Assembly (NCBI GenBank): GCA_003649515.1 | Contig: QMSC01000001.1 | Coordinates: 1-39,956 of the forward strand | DNA length: 39,956 nt | Direction of reading: 5' to 3' | Source: Thermoprotei archaeon | GTDB lineage: Archaea > Thermoproteota > Thermoprotei > Thermofilales > B20-G17 | In this document: piece after piece, positions 1 through 7,663 of the stretch | How positions within the stretch are numbered: the stretch's first letter is position 1 | Layout of the letters: each line of letters opens with the position of its first letter | Program-made: the position numbers and the translations under genes | The notes under the pieces: generated by a model | The model's database searches: none | What the model was told of the DNA's origin: nothing | Seen by the model: the letters and a program-made list of their open reading frames with translations, nothing else

Positions 1-1
1 C

Positions 2-754
2 AATATTGCGAGACTTTTAGCCTCAGTGCCTGGCATGATTTACAGCACATCGGATAACGCAATATGGGTCCACCTATATGTGGCTAGTGTCGCTAGGATA
101 GAGCTTAAAGGCAACGAGGTAAGGATAACACAGGAGACAGAATATCCCTGGGACGGCAGAATAGATGTCACAGTAGAGCCAAGTAAGGATGATGAATTTT
201 CGCTATACCTTAGAATACCAGGATGGTGTAGGGCGGCTACTGTAAATGTGAATGGAAGGAAAGTACGTAAGTCAGTTAAGCCCAGCACTTACCTAGAGAT
301 CAGTAGAGTATGGGGGACTGGAGATAGGGTTGAAATTGAGTTAGATATGCCGGTTACACTACTGAAGTCTCATCCCTACGTCCTCAACAATAATTATAGA
401 GTCGCTATAAAGCGAGGACCTGTAGTCTACTGCCTTGAACAGGCCGATAACCCTGAGTATGATGTATGGAATATTGCCATAGTCCCTGAGACTAAATTCA
501 CCGCTACCTATGAACCGGAACTTTTAGGCGGAGTTGTCGTCATTGAAGGAAATGGCATAGGACTGGATATCAGTGCATGGAACAACAAGCTATACGCTGA
601 GATGGACGAAGTACAAGTGAAAGCAATACCAGTTAAGTTTAAAGCTGTACCATATTACGCGTGGGCTAATAGATCGCCGGGACCAATGATCGTATGGATC
701 CAAGCATTAGGATTTAACACTCTCCAAGGAGGAAAGAAGCTGTACAAGGCTTAG
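2..754 (+). CDS. GH127-family glycosidase (beta-L-arabinofuranosidase-like), 3' part only
   Basis: The window opens inside this gene; the frame is open from base 2 and ends at TAG 752-754, giving about 250 C-terminal residues. The first visible residues, NIARLLASVPG, match the segment that in GH127 enzymes directly follows the CCxPN motif holding the catalytic/zinc-binding cysteines, so the cut lies just after the active site. What remains is the end of the alpha/alpha barrel and the beta-sandwich region (LYLRIPGWC, KRGPVVYCLEQ are typical of the family). GH127 enzymes remove beta-L-arabinofuranose from glycans; the exact substrate here is unknown. No downstream partner gene is on the same strand. 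Family call is fairly sure, specificity is not. Confidence 0.8.
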   Translation, partial: NIARLLASVPGMIYSTSDNAIWVHLYVASVARIELKGNEVRITQETEYPWDGRIDVTVEPSKDDEFSLYLRIPGWCRAATVNVNGRKVRKSVKPSTYLEISRVWGTGDRVEIELDMPVTLLKSHPYVLNNNYRVAIKRGPVVYCLEQADNPEYDVWNIAIVPETKFTATYEPELLGGVVVIEGNGIGLDISAWNNKLYAEMDEVQVKAIPVKFKAVPYYAWANRSPGPMIVWIQALGFNTLQGGKKLYKA

Positions 755-972
755 TAGGAGTCCGCGCCTGAGCTTTCCTAGAACTTCATAAATTTAGCTT
801 TCTAAATAGGCTTATTTTCTGGACCTGCCCTTGATAAACCATTCTATTACATATTAGGATAGAACGCTCCCTTCGGCCTGCCCTTGCTGCCTCTTATGAG
901 CTACAACTTGGTTACTGCTAGCTAGGTTTATAATATCCTCGTCTAAGTGTCCCTAGGCTAACTACGCTGTAC

Positions 973-1773
973 CTATGCCTCCTCTAAGAGTACATCGTAT
1001 GCCTGCAACACCTCCTCAAAAGTCCCAAGTAGGAAAAGAATGTAGAGAATCGCCCCGATCAGTGAGAGGAGAAATAATGTCCAAGGCGCGTCTTTCAACC
1101 TCCCGCGCTTATGAAGCTCTATCGCGTTCACTAGGAAGATTGCTCCGTCAGTCACCATAATAGGCGGAAGAGGTATAGGCACTAGGTTAATGAAGGATAG
1201 CATTGAGTTGAAAGAAAGAAGCGCGTAGAGAACTAGAGGGGTTAAAAATTGAAGATCGCTTTCATTTACAAGCGCGCTTACAAGGAAGTCGTAAAAGCTT
1301 CCATACATTAGCTTTATTATCAACAGGGAGGCTAGTAAGAAAACACTTACTACACCATTAGCTGCTGGTCCAGCCAACGATATTTCAGCATCCTGCTTCA
1401 AGTACTCCGTTAACTTCTTCTGTTTTTCCTCCTCCTTCTCTTCCGCCTTACTGAAGACCACCTTGAATGGGTATTCTTCCTCCCACATAACATAAGCTGG
1501 CTGCATAAGTACTAAAGTCCCTTCACTTCTTAGTGCTGTAATGATCCCTAGAAGAATACCCGGAATAGACGGCATTATTCTGACCCCTCTCCTTCCTCTT
1601 CTCAAGGCAAAGTACTTATGGAAAATTTCGTGAAAGAATACACCTGTAAAAGCCGAGAGAAATGATACTATTAATATAAAGGGATCATGCACGTCCGGAT
1701 ACGATAATATGAGCACAGTGATAATCAAAAGAACAGTTATCTCTAGAGCCTCCGCCCTCCTAAGGAGCCTCAT
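973..1773 (-). CDS. M50 / site-2-protease-like membrane metalloprotease
   Basis: A 266-residue membrane protein with several hydrophobic segments. HEIFH at residues 48-52 is an HExxH zinc site inside a membrane segment, LAGPAANG at 133-140 matches the AGPxxN element of site-2 proteases, and NLVP at 196-199 followed by VTDG (D209) supplies the third zinc ligand. The P-to-D spacing is longer than in the usual NxxPxxxxDG. A charged, Lys/Glu-rich stretch at about 107-130 probably sits outside the membrane. The family cuts other membrane proteins within the bilayer, often regulators. The gene stands alone, pointing away from the tRNA-Gly; its target cannot be inferred. Confidence 0.85.
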   Translation of the reverse strand: MRLLRRAEALEITVLLIITVLILSYPDVHDPFILIVSFLSAFTGVFFHEIFHKYFALRRGRRGVRIMPSIPGILLGIITALRSEGTLVLMQPAYVMWEEEYPFKVVFSKAEEKEEEKQKKLTEYLKQDAEISLAGPAANGVVSVFLLASLLIIKLMYGSFYDFLVSALVNESDLQFLTPLVLYALLSFNSMLSFINLVPIPLPPIMVTDGAIFLVNAIELHKRGRLKDAPWTLFLLSLIGAILYILFLLGTFEEVLQAYDVLLEEA

Positions 1774-1979
1774 GTTGCTCCACCGGCCTTTGCTCTATCT
1801 TATTAATGTGAAGACGTAGTGCTATAATGTCTTTTGTATGTTCGCTACGTTTCTCAAGACAAAGAATAACGTATAATAAACACCTAGTTGCTTAGATGAA
1901 CGTTGAGTGAAGATACTAGTAAAAAGCTTCAGTGCATCGATAAACTAAAAAACTATAGTGCTCTTATATCTTCTCAGTT

Positions 1980-2053
1980 GCGGCCGTAGTCTAGCCTGGT
2001 AGGATACCGGCCTCCCAAGCCGGTGATCCCGGGTTCGAATCCCGGCGGCCGCA
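1980..2053 (+). tRNA. tRNA-Gly(CCC)
   Basis: A full 74-nt cloverleaf: acceptor GCGGCCG/CGGCCGC, D-arm of 17 nt with GG, anticodon arm CCGGC-CTCCCAA-GCCGG (anticodon CCC at 2013-2015), variable TGATC, T-arm CCGGG-TTCGAAT-CCCGG, discriminator A. CCA is not encoded and there is no intron. A T-run directly follows (CTTTTTA), a likely terminator. An A/T-rich stretch at about 1945-1955 could be its TATA box. Confidence 0.97.
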
Positions 2054-2136
2054 CTTTTTAAAAATTCCTTAAGGCAATAAGTTTATAAGTTATTTTAAGC
2101 CTATACCTTTTGCAACTACTTGTGGAGGTCTTGAAC

Positions 2137-2493
2137 TTGCCGGAGGTAGAGGAGAAAATACAATGTCCTTGTGGAAGGACTATTAACGACGCCTCCGAGT
2201 ACAAGCTACTCTTTCTAAAGAAAGAAATGTATGAAATTGACCTTCTATGCCCTAACGACACATGCTTCCTGCGGGAACTAGGCTTCGTTAAGTTCAGAGT
2301 GGAAGATGATAACATAAAGATAGAAAAAGCAAGCTTTTACCCTCCATTCGTCACATGGAACGTTGCGAGGCTGGGAAAGGAAAAGGCTATGACCCTCCTA
2401 AAACAGCATCTCCGCGACATAGTTAATAAGCAAATTGATTGGAGCAAGATTAAGGAAAGCGTCAAGACAGCCGAGGAAGGTGCTGGATCCTAA
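2137..2493 (+). CDS. small Cys-containing hypothetical protein
   Basis: The frame is open from before 2110; I place the start at TTG 2137, eight bases after the SD sequence GGAGG at 2124-2128, giving 118 residues. The sequence has CPC near residues 10-12 and CPNDTC at about 38-43, a spacing that could form one zinc site, followed by a helical C-terminal half (WNVARLGKEKAMTLLKQHL). I do not recognise the family. It lies between tRNA-Gly and the L24 operon on the same strand with about 120 bases to L24, so it probably has its own transcript. Upstream TTG codons at 2110 and 2131 are alternative starts. Confidence 0.7.
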   Translation: MPEVEEKIQCPCGRTINDASEYKLLFLKKEMYEIDLLCPNDTCFLRELGFVKFRVEDDNIKIEKASFYPPFVTWNVARLGKEKAMTLLKQHLRDIVNKQIDWSKIKESVKTAEEGAGS

Positions 2494-2565
2494 TTAGCAC
2501 CAAATTCTTCTTTTCAGGGAATATTTCTGGATCCTGATTAGTAGTTCTTAGAGTATAAAGTAAAA

Positions 2566-2575
2566 GCTTATAAAC
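2566..2575 (+). promoter_or_regulatory. promoter of the L24-L18 ribosomal operon
   Basis: GCTTATAAAC is a good archaeal TATA box preceded by purine-rich AAAA. It lies about 40 bases before the L24 ATG, placing transcription start near 2597 with a short leader. It would drive L24 through L18. Confidence 0.5.
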
Positions 2576-2611
2576 ATGCATCGTAATGGGTGTTACGCGT
2601 AGGTAGATGGG

Positions 2612-2992
2612 ATGAGGAAAGGGGTATCGAGTCAGCCTAAGAAAGTCAGGAAAAGGTACTTCAATGCACCATTACATCAGAGACATAAGGATATGAACGC
2701 TCCTCTCTCGCCTGAGTTGCGAAGAGAGTATGGCATTAAGAGATTACCCGTGAGGAAAGGAGATACGGTTCTCATTATGCGGGGAAGCTTTAAGGGGCAC
2801 GAGGGAAAAGTTACTGGCGTAGATCTTAAGCGGAGAAGAATATCCGTGGAAGGCGTTACGAGAAACAAGGCTGACGGAACACCTGTGCCCATACCCATAC
2901 ATCCGTCAAAAGTCATGATAACTAGGCTCGATCTTTCAGATAAATACAGGCAGACCATTATTAATAGGAAGAGAAGGGTGGAGGTGGCTTAG
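2612..2992 (+). CDS. rpl24: 50S ribosomal protein L24 (uL24)
   Basis: 126 residues with the KOW motif in the middle (RKGDTVLIMRGSFKGHEGKV) and a basic tail, the archaeal/eukaryotic form of uL24. The protein binds domain I of 23S rRNA near the peptide exit tunnel. It opens the spc-like operon; S4e follows with one intervening base. In most archaea the preceding gene is L14, but here L14 is some 35 kb away at 37367-37795, so this gene is operon-leading and has its own promoter. Confidence 0.97.
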   Translation: MRKGVSSQPKKVRKRYFNAPLHQRHKDMNAPLSPELRREYGIKRLPVRKGDTVLIMRGSFKGHEGKVTGVDLKRRRISVEGVTRNKADGTPVPIPIHPSKVMITRLDLSDKYRQTIINRKRRVEVA

Positions 2993-2993
2993 A

Positions 2994-3752
2994 TTGAGGA
3001 AAGTTAAGGGTAGTCTGAGACACCTGCGCCGAGAAGTAGCTCCTCCCTATTGGCCTATCCATAAGAAGGAGTTCGTATGGACCATTAAGCCTAGCCCGGG
3101 ACCTCATCCCCTTCATAGGTGCATTCCCCTAGCTATAATATTACGCGATATCCTAGGCTATGCTAAGACTCTACGTGAAGCCAGAAGGATCATAGGTCGC
3201 GGCGTTATTAAGGTCGATGGAAGAGTTAGAAGGGACTACAAGTATCCTGTAGGACTAATGGACGTGCTAGAAATCACGGAGACAGAAGAGTACTATAGGA
3301 TAGTATCGCATCCCTATAGAATACTTTATCCAGTGCCCATAGATCCCAGTGAAGCCAAATATAAATTGTGTAGAATTGAAGGGAAAACCGCCGTCAAGCA
3401 CGGACACATTCAACTGCACTTCCACGATGGAAGGAACCACATAATCCGCGTTAACAATCCAATGGAACCTGTAGAAGACGTATATAAAACCTTTGACTCT
3501 GTACTCATTAAAATACCCAAGCAGGAAATCATCGAACACATAAAGTTCGAAGAGGGCGTGTTAGGCCTCGTAATAGACGGCCGAAATGCAGGCAGGCTAG
3601 GCAAAGTACTCTCTATAACGCAAGTGTTTAGGAAGAGGGAGGCTATTGTTACATTAAAGGACGAGGAAGGAGAGGAGGAGTTTAGAACGATCCTAGAATA
3701 CGTTTTCCCTGTGGGTAGGGATAAGCCGTTAATTACAGTTAAGGCTTCTTAG
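2994..3752 (+). CDS. rps4e: 30S ribosomal protein S4e (eS4)
   Basis: 252 residues, archaeal/eukaryotic-specific. Start is TTG 2994, seven bases after GGAGGTG in the end of L24. The sequence shows the S4-like RNA-binding segment (ILGYAKTLREARRIIGRG, about 52-70), a central RS4E domain and a C-terminal KOW-like segment (GLVIDGRNAGRLGKV). It sits on the body of the small subunit. The order L24-S4e-L5 is the conserved archaeal one. Confidence 0.97.
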   Translation: MRKVKGSLRHLRREVAPPYWPIHKKEFVWTIKPSPGPHPLHRCIPLAIILRDILGYAKTLREARRIIGRGVIKVDGRVRRDYKYPVGLMDVLEITETEEYYRIVSHPYRILYPVPIDPSEAKYKLCRIEGKTAVKHGHIQLHFHDGRNHIIRVNNPMEPVEDVYKTFDSVLIKIPKQEIIEHIKFEEGVLGLVIDGRNAGRLGKVLSITQVFRKREAIVTLKDEEGEEEFRTILEYVFPVGRDKPLITVKAS

Positions 3753-3765
3753 GGGGAGTTAGACC

Positions 3766-4311
3766 ATGTCTAAGCCTTGTCTCGTTAAAGATCACCCGAT
3801 GCGCAGACTTCAGCTTGCGAAAGTCATCGTTAATATGGCTGTCGGAGAGTCCGGAGAAAGGCTAGCTAATGCCGCCAAAGTTTTGGAACAGCTTACGGGC
3901 CAGAAGCCGCTGTTTAGACCAGCCAAGCGCACAATAAAGGAGTTCGGTATCAGGAAAGGCGAGAACATAGCTTGCATGGTTACTCTTCGCGGAGAAAAAG
4001 CATTAAACTTCTTAAAACGCGCTCTTGAGGCCGTGAACTTTACAATTAAAGAAGAGAGCATAGACGAGTACGGCAATGTGTCCTTCGGCATTAGAGAGCA
4101 CATACTACTGCCGGGAGTAAAATACGACCCCTCAGTAGGCATCTTCGGATTCGATGTAACGATAGTTCTTGAAAGACCGGGTTTCCGTGTAGCCCGTAGG
4201 AGGAGGAAAAGGAATAAAATTGGGAAAAAGCACAGAATCATACATAGGGAGGAAACAGTAGAATTCCTAGAAAAGGTTTTAGGTGTGAAAGTAGTTAGAA
4301 GGAGGGGATAA
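3766..4311 (+). CDS. rpl5: 50S ribosomal protein L5 (uL5)
   Basis: 181 residues, full length. MRRLQLAKVIVNMAVGESG and GIREHILLPGVKYDPSVGIFG are hallmark uL5 segments; the basic RRRRKRNKIG patch precedes the C-terminus. The protein binds 5S rRNA in the central protuberance and touches P-site tRNA. The start ATG follows a GGGGAG SD; S14 starts 4 bases after the stop. Confidence 0.98.
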   Translation: MSKPCLVKDHPMRRLQLAKVIVNMAVGESGERLANAAKVLEQLTGQKPLFRPAKRTIKEFGIRKGENIACMVTLRGEKALNFLKRALEAVNFTIKEESIDEYGNVSFGIREHILLPGVKYDPSVGIFGFDVTIVLERPGFRVARRRRKRNKIGKKHRIIHREETVEFLEKVLGVKVVRRRG

Positions 4312-4315
4312 TTGC

Positions 4316-4480
4316 ATGGGTAAGATAAAGCCACCAAAACAGAGGAGATATGGTAAAGGAGCCTATAGATGTAGACGATGCGGAACGCATGAGGCCTTAA
4401 TTAGAGCTCATGGCATTTACCTTTGCCGTAGATGCTTCCGCGAGGTAGCTCCTTTAATAGGTTTTAAGAAATACATGTAA
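4316..4480 (+). CDS. rps14: 30S ribosomal protein S14 (uS14), zinc-binding type
   Basis: A 54-residue gene read directly from the sequence. It begins MGKIKPPKQRRYGKGAYRC and has two CxxC pairs (C19/C22 and C37/C40) that hold one zinc, as in other archaeal uS14. It ends with PLIGFKKYM. It lies in the head of the small subunit near S3 and S10. The SD GGAGGGG in the end of L5 is 9-10 bases upstream. Position between L5 and S8 is the conserved one. Confidence 0.97.
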   Translation: MGKIKPPKQRRYGKGAYRCRRCGTHEALIRAHGIYLCRRCFREVAPLIGFKKYM

Positions 4481-4566
4481 CTTTGAAGTATTCTAGACAT
4501 TCATTCCTTTAAAGAGCGGAGCGGAAAATTTTAATTTGCTGAAATCCTATTGTGGCGGGATCTTGT

Positions 4567-4959
4567 ATGGTAATGATGGACACGCTTGCAAACGCTCTGG
4601 CAACGATAATGAACAATGAGATGAGAGGGCATAAAGAGTGCATAATTCACCCAGCCTCAAAGCTAATTGCGAATGTTCTTAGAGTAATGCAAAAGGAGGG
4701 CTACATAGGCGAGTTCGAGTACATAGATGACGGTAGGGGAGGGAAGTTCAGAGTACAGCTGCTGGGACGCATAAACAAATGCGGCGTGATAAAGCCTCGT
4801 TTCTCAACGAAGAAAAACGAGTATGAAAAGTGGGAGAGACAACATCTTCCCGCAAGAGATATAGGTATTCTCATAGTCTCGACACCCCAAGGTGTGATGA
4901 GTCATAAAGATGCAAAGAACAGGGGCTTGGGAGGAGTATTGTTAGCATACGTTTACTAG
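4567..4959 (+). CDS. rps8: 30S ribosomal protein S8 (uS8)
   Basis: 130 residues from ATG 4567 (MVMMDTLANALATIMNNEMRG), the usual archaeal length and N-terminus. An in-frame GTG at 4552 would add five residues, but it lies in a leader (GTGGCGGGA) that also precedes L34e out of frame, so I reject it. uS8 is a primary binder of the 16S rRNA central domain. About 86 bases separate it from S14, with an AT-rich stretch (AAAATTTTAATTT) near 4525 that may be an internal promoter. L6, normally next, is absent; L32e follows after 13 bases. Confidence 0.97.
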   Translation: MVMMDTLANALATIMNNEMRGHKECIIHPASKLIANVLRVMQKEGYIGEFEYIDDGRGGKFRVQLLGRINKCGVIKPRFSTKKNEYEKWERQHLPARDIGILIVSTPQGVMSHKDAKNRGLGGVLLAYVY

Positions 4960-4972
4960 GAGGTGATCCGCT

Positions 4973-5392
4973 ATGTCAAATAAAGTTAAACCTAAACTTT
5001 CCCGCGAAATGAAGCGCATGCTTGAAGTTAGAGAGAGGATTAAGAGGAAGACGCCCTTCTTCACACGGATGAACGCGTGGTTCCTCAAGCGGTTAGATGA
5101 GGATGTATGGCGTTACCCGGGGGGCTTAGATAATAAGATTAGGCTGGAGCGTAAGGGCTTTCCAGCAAAGGTTAAGGTAGGATATAGAGGACCTAGGCTT
5201 ACTAGAGGACTTCACCCCTCAGGCTTCGAGGAAGTCATCGTTCACAATGTGAATGACCTTCTTAAAGTGAACAAAAACTATCAGGCAATTCGCATAGCCT
5301 CTACCGTTGGGAGACGGAAACGTTTAGAAATACTTAAAAAAGCTGAAGAGATGGGTATAAAAGTCCTTAACCCCTTATCGGAGGAGCTCTAG
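4973..5392 (+). CDS. rpl32e: 50S ribosomal protein L32e (eL32)
   Basis: 139 residues. FTRMNAWFLKRL, WRYPGGLDNKIR and GYRGPRLTRGLHPSGFEE are diagnostic eL32 segments. The SD before ATG 4973 is an extended AGGAGGTGATC, nearly the full complement expected of the 16S 3' end, suggesting strong initiation. It follows S8 directly, where L6 would be expected. Confidence 0.97.
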   Translation: MSNKVKPKLSREMKRMLEVRERIKRKTPFFTRMNAWFLKRLDEDVWRYPGGLDNKIRLERKGFPAKVKVGYRGPRLTRGLHPSGFEEVIVHNVNDLLKVNKNYQAIRIASTVGRRKRLEILKKAEEMGIKVLNPLSEEL

Positions 5393-5393
5393 A

Positions 5394-5840
5394 ATGACGC
5401 AGGTGGACCACGTTAGAAGGCTTGCAGCGAAGATCTTAGGCGTTGGAGTTCACAGGGTTTGGATAGATCCTGAACAGCTTGAAAGGGTATCTACCGTAAT
5501 TTCAAGGGAGGAGGTTAGGAAGCTAATCAAGGAGGGAGTTATTAGGAAAAAGCCCATCAGGGGAATCTCGCGCTATAGAATAAAGGTAAGAAAAGCTAAG
5601 AAAAGGAAGGGTAGAAGGAGGGGGCCTGGAAGTAAAAAGGGACCGAGATACTATGAGAAGGAGCTATGGATGAGGAGGATACGTGCGTTAAGGAAGTTCC
5701 TCAAATATCTAAAGAGCAGAAAGATCATCGACAGAAGAACTTACAGATATCTGTACCGGCTCGCTAAAGGAGGCATGTTTAGAAGCGTATCTCACATGAA
5801 AAGCTATATAGAAGAACATAAACTAGCTAGGAGGATCTAA
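5394..5840 (+). CDS. rpl19e: 50S ribosomal protein L19e (eL19)
   Basis: 148 residues, basic and helical. The N-terminal part (RRLAAKILGVGVHRVWIDP) and the central RRGPGSKKG segment are typical eL19; the long C-terminal helix spans about 85-148. It lies on the large subunit surface and contributes an intersubunit bridge in archaea/eukaryotes. One base separates it from L32e and one from L18, so the three are tightly coupled. Confidence 0.97.
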   Translation: MTQVDHVRRLAAKILGVGVHRVWIDPEQLERVSTVISREEVRKLIKEGVIRKKPIRGISRYRIKVRKAKKRKGRRRGPGSKKGPRYYEKELWMRRIRALRKFLKYLKSRKIIDRRTYRYLYRLAKGGMFRSVSHMKSYIEEHKLARRI

Positions 5841-5841
5841 G

Positions 5842-6435
5842 ATGGGGCGTAGGGGGAGGTTTAAGTTACCACTTAAAAGACGCAGAAAGGGATTAACTAA
5901 TTACTACAAGCGCAGGAAACTCATATTATCCGGCAAGCCGAGACTCGTCATAAGAAAGACAAATAGATACATCATAGCCCAGATCATTGAAGCTCTTCCA
6001 GGAGGAGACAAGGTCCTTGTTGCTGCACACTCATCCGAACTCATGAGTAAGTATGGATGGAAAGGAGATACAAATAATACTCCTGCGGCTTATCTAACCG
6101 GATACCTTGTTGGTTTAAAGGCCCTTAAAAATGGGGTGAAAGAAGCCGTAGCAGATATCGGTTTACATAGACCTATTCCTAGAAGCAGGATATTTGCGGT
6201 GTTAAAAGGTGCCGTTGACGCAGGACTTCATGTTCCACATGGAGATGGGATATTTCCTGACGATAGCAGGATAAGGGGTGAGCACATAGCCGAGTATGCT
6301 AAAAGAATTAAACAGGAAGATCCTGTCAAGTACGAAAAGTTGTTTAGCTGCTATATTAAGAGAGGGTTTACCCCCGAGAATCTACCTCAACACTTCGATG
6401 ATGTTCTAAGCAAAATAAGGGAAAGTTTTAGTTAG
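5842..6435 (+). CDS. rpl18: 50S ribosomal protein L18 (uL18)
   Basis: 197 residues. The segments GKPRLVIRKTNRYIIAQII, NTPAAYLTGYLVGLKAL and HVPHGDGIFPDDSRIRGEHIA (read in parts) identify archaeal uL18, which binds 5S rRNA beside L5. An SD AGGAGG precedes the ATG. It is the last gene of this plus-strand run: its stop codon overlaps the stop of L30 on the opposite strand (bases 6432-6435), marking one end of an inverted S5-L30 segment. Confidence 0.97.
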   Translation: MGRRGRFKLPLKRRRKGLTNYYKRRKLILSGKPRLVIRKTNRYIIAQIIEALPGGDKVLVAAHSSELMSKYGWKGDTNNTPAAYLTGYLVGLKALKNGVKEAVADIGLHRPIPRSRIFAVLKGAVDAGLHVPHGDGIFPDDSRIRGEHIAEYAKRIKQEDPVKYEKLFSCYIKRGFTPENLPQHFDDVLSKIRESFS

Positions 6436-6896
6436 ATCATTCTCTTAAGCAGGTTATTAATATCACTGCCCCGATAGCCTAATTCACCCTGATTGCCGTA
6501 GTGCTTTTTAATGCTATATCTAAAGCCTCCTTTGGGAGGATGAAGTCTAAAGACTGGTTTAATGAAAGGCTCTTTTCTAAGATCTACGTGCCCCTCTAAA
6601 ATTGCATCAGCTAGTTCTTCAAAGCTCGAGAAACCGAGTTTCTTTAAGTGCTTCTCTCTTAACCTGTCCCCTCCAACAACTCTACCACGATACTTGAGCA
6701 GTAACGTCAGCGTATCCCTGTCTATTTCCCCCCACGTCACGTAATCCTTAACCTTATGTAGCATTCCTCGTATGCTTGGAGTGTCGTCGACAAGCACTAC
6801 GTTGAATTTTTTATGCAATCTTAGTAATTTAAGCGTGTACTCTACGTCTTCAGGGACTCCTACACAACCCCTTATTCTGATCACAGCTAGCTTCAC
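6432..6896 (-). CDS. rpl30: 50S ribosomal protein L30 (uL30)
   Basis: About 154 residues from GTG 6896 (VKLAVIRIRGCVGV), chosen because GGTGA lies five bases upstream; in-frame GTGs at 6905 and 6908 are alternatives overlapping the S5 stop. The long archaeal form with the LHPPKGGFR C-terminal element is clear. It follows S5 in the same operon, as usual, but the pair is on the minus strand, opposite to L18 before and L15 after. Confidence 0.96.
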   Translation of the reverse strand: MKLAVIRIRGCVGVPEDVEYTLKLLRLHKKFNVVLVDDTPSIRGMLHKVKDYVTWGEIDRDTLTLLLKYRGRVVGGDRLREKHLKKLGFSSFEELADAILEGHVDLRKEPFIKPVFRLHPPKGGFRYSIKKHYGNQGELGYRGSDINNLLKRMI

Positions 6897-6901
6897 GGAG
6901 C

Positions 6902-7519
6902 TCACCACTCCATTGGATGTTTGAACTTATAGGTGCTCTTCAATGCGTTATAGGTGGCCTTCGCAAAGTTCACTGGCGTTTGCGTGGATCCCCTCGTCCT
7001 AGTCCAGACATCCCTTATTCCAGCTAACCTTAGTACGGCCTTAGCAATATCTCCCGCTACCAGTCCAACGCCTTTAGGAGCCGGTAATAGCCATATCTCT
7101 ACGCTACCGCTCTTACCGAAGACCTTAAACGGTACGCTATGAGGTTCATTACACGAACACTCCCAGCTACCGCAACCTCTTCTCACAGGAACGATGTTTA
7201 GCTTAGCATCCGTTATAGCTTTTTCAATAGCCTGCCTAACTTGCTTAGCCTTACCTATGCCTACACCCACGTATCCGTCTTCATTTCCCACAACGACTAG
7301 TGCCTGGAACTGGCTTACTTCACCTGCATCAGTTTGCCTCTGCACTAAGTTTATGTTCAAGACCTCATGCTTTAAATCCGGTAATAGGACATCTATTATC
7401 TCAACTTCCATTACTGGTAAGTTTTGTTCGAATATCTGCTCTATGGACGTTATTGCTCCTTCCTTCACCATCCTACCTACTTCTGTTCGCGGAATCCACT
7501 CCTCGATACTAAAGGACAT
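6902..7519 (-). CDS. rps5: 30S ribosomal protein S5 (uS5)
   Basis: 205 residues from ATG 7519, preceded by the strong SD AGGGAGGTG; the open frame extends further upstream but without a signal. The KH-like N-terminal S5 domain (QFQALVVVGNEDGYVGVG, GKAKQVRQAIEKAI) and C-terminal domain (VGLVAGDIAKAVLRLAGI) are complete. uS5 lines the mRNA entry channel and affects decoding accuracy. Four cysteines around CGSWECSCNEPH are common in archaeal S5. The gene is inverted relative to the rest of the spc cluster and has its own minus-strand promoter. Confidence 0.97.
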   Translation of the reverse strand: MSFSIEEWIPRTEVGRMVKEGAITSIEQIFEQNLPVMEVEIIDVLLPDLKHEVLNINLVQRQTDAGEVSQFQALVVVGNEDGYVGVGIGKAKQVRQAIEKAITDAKLNIVPVRRGCGSWECSCNEPHSVPFKVFGKSGSVEIWLLPAPKGVGLVAGDIAKAVLRLAGIRDVWTRTRGSTQTPVNFAKATYNALKSTYKFKHPMEW

Positions 7520-7560
7520 TACACCTCCCTCCCTACAACATCTCAGCACATATATTTGCT

Positions 7561-7572
7561 TTAATAAAAATC
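7561..7572 (-). promoter_or_regulatory. minus-strand promoter for S5-L30
   Basis: Read on the minus strand this is GATTTTTATTAA, a TATA-like box about 45 bases before the S5 start, giving a short leader with an AGGGAGGTG SD. It lies back to back with the L15 promoter. Confidence 0.45.
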
Positions 7573-7597
7573 TTTTCTCTCCTCGGTAACACGGTAA

Positions 7598-7609
7598 CCT
7601 ATATAAATA
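7598..7609 (+). promoter_or_regulatory. plus-strand promoter for L15-SecY
   Basis: CCTATATAAATA is a strong TATA box with CGGTAAC twice just upstream (7584-7590 and 7592-7598). Transcription should start near 7630, about 30 bases before the L15 GTG. The direct repeat could be a BRE plus a regulator site. Confidence 0.55.
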
Positions 7610-7663
7610 AGGGTTCTTGTAGAGTTCTTGGCTTAGTGTAGACTCCTCTCGAGGTGCAAAGAT

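Noticed and set aside
825..890. CCTGCCCTTG twice in the gap after the GH127 gene
   Set aside because: Two copies about 55 bases apart with no other structure; not enough to propose an RNA or repeat element.
3810..4337. 175-codon frame on the minus strand opposite L5
   Set aside because: L5 is unmistakable on the plus strand; the antisense frame has no recognisable domain.
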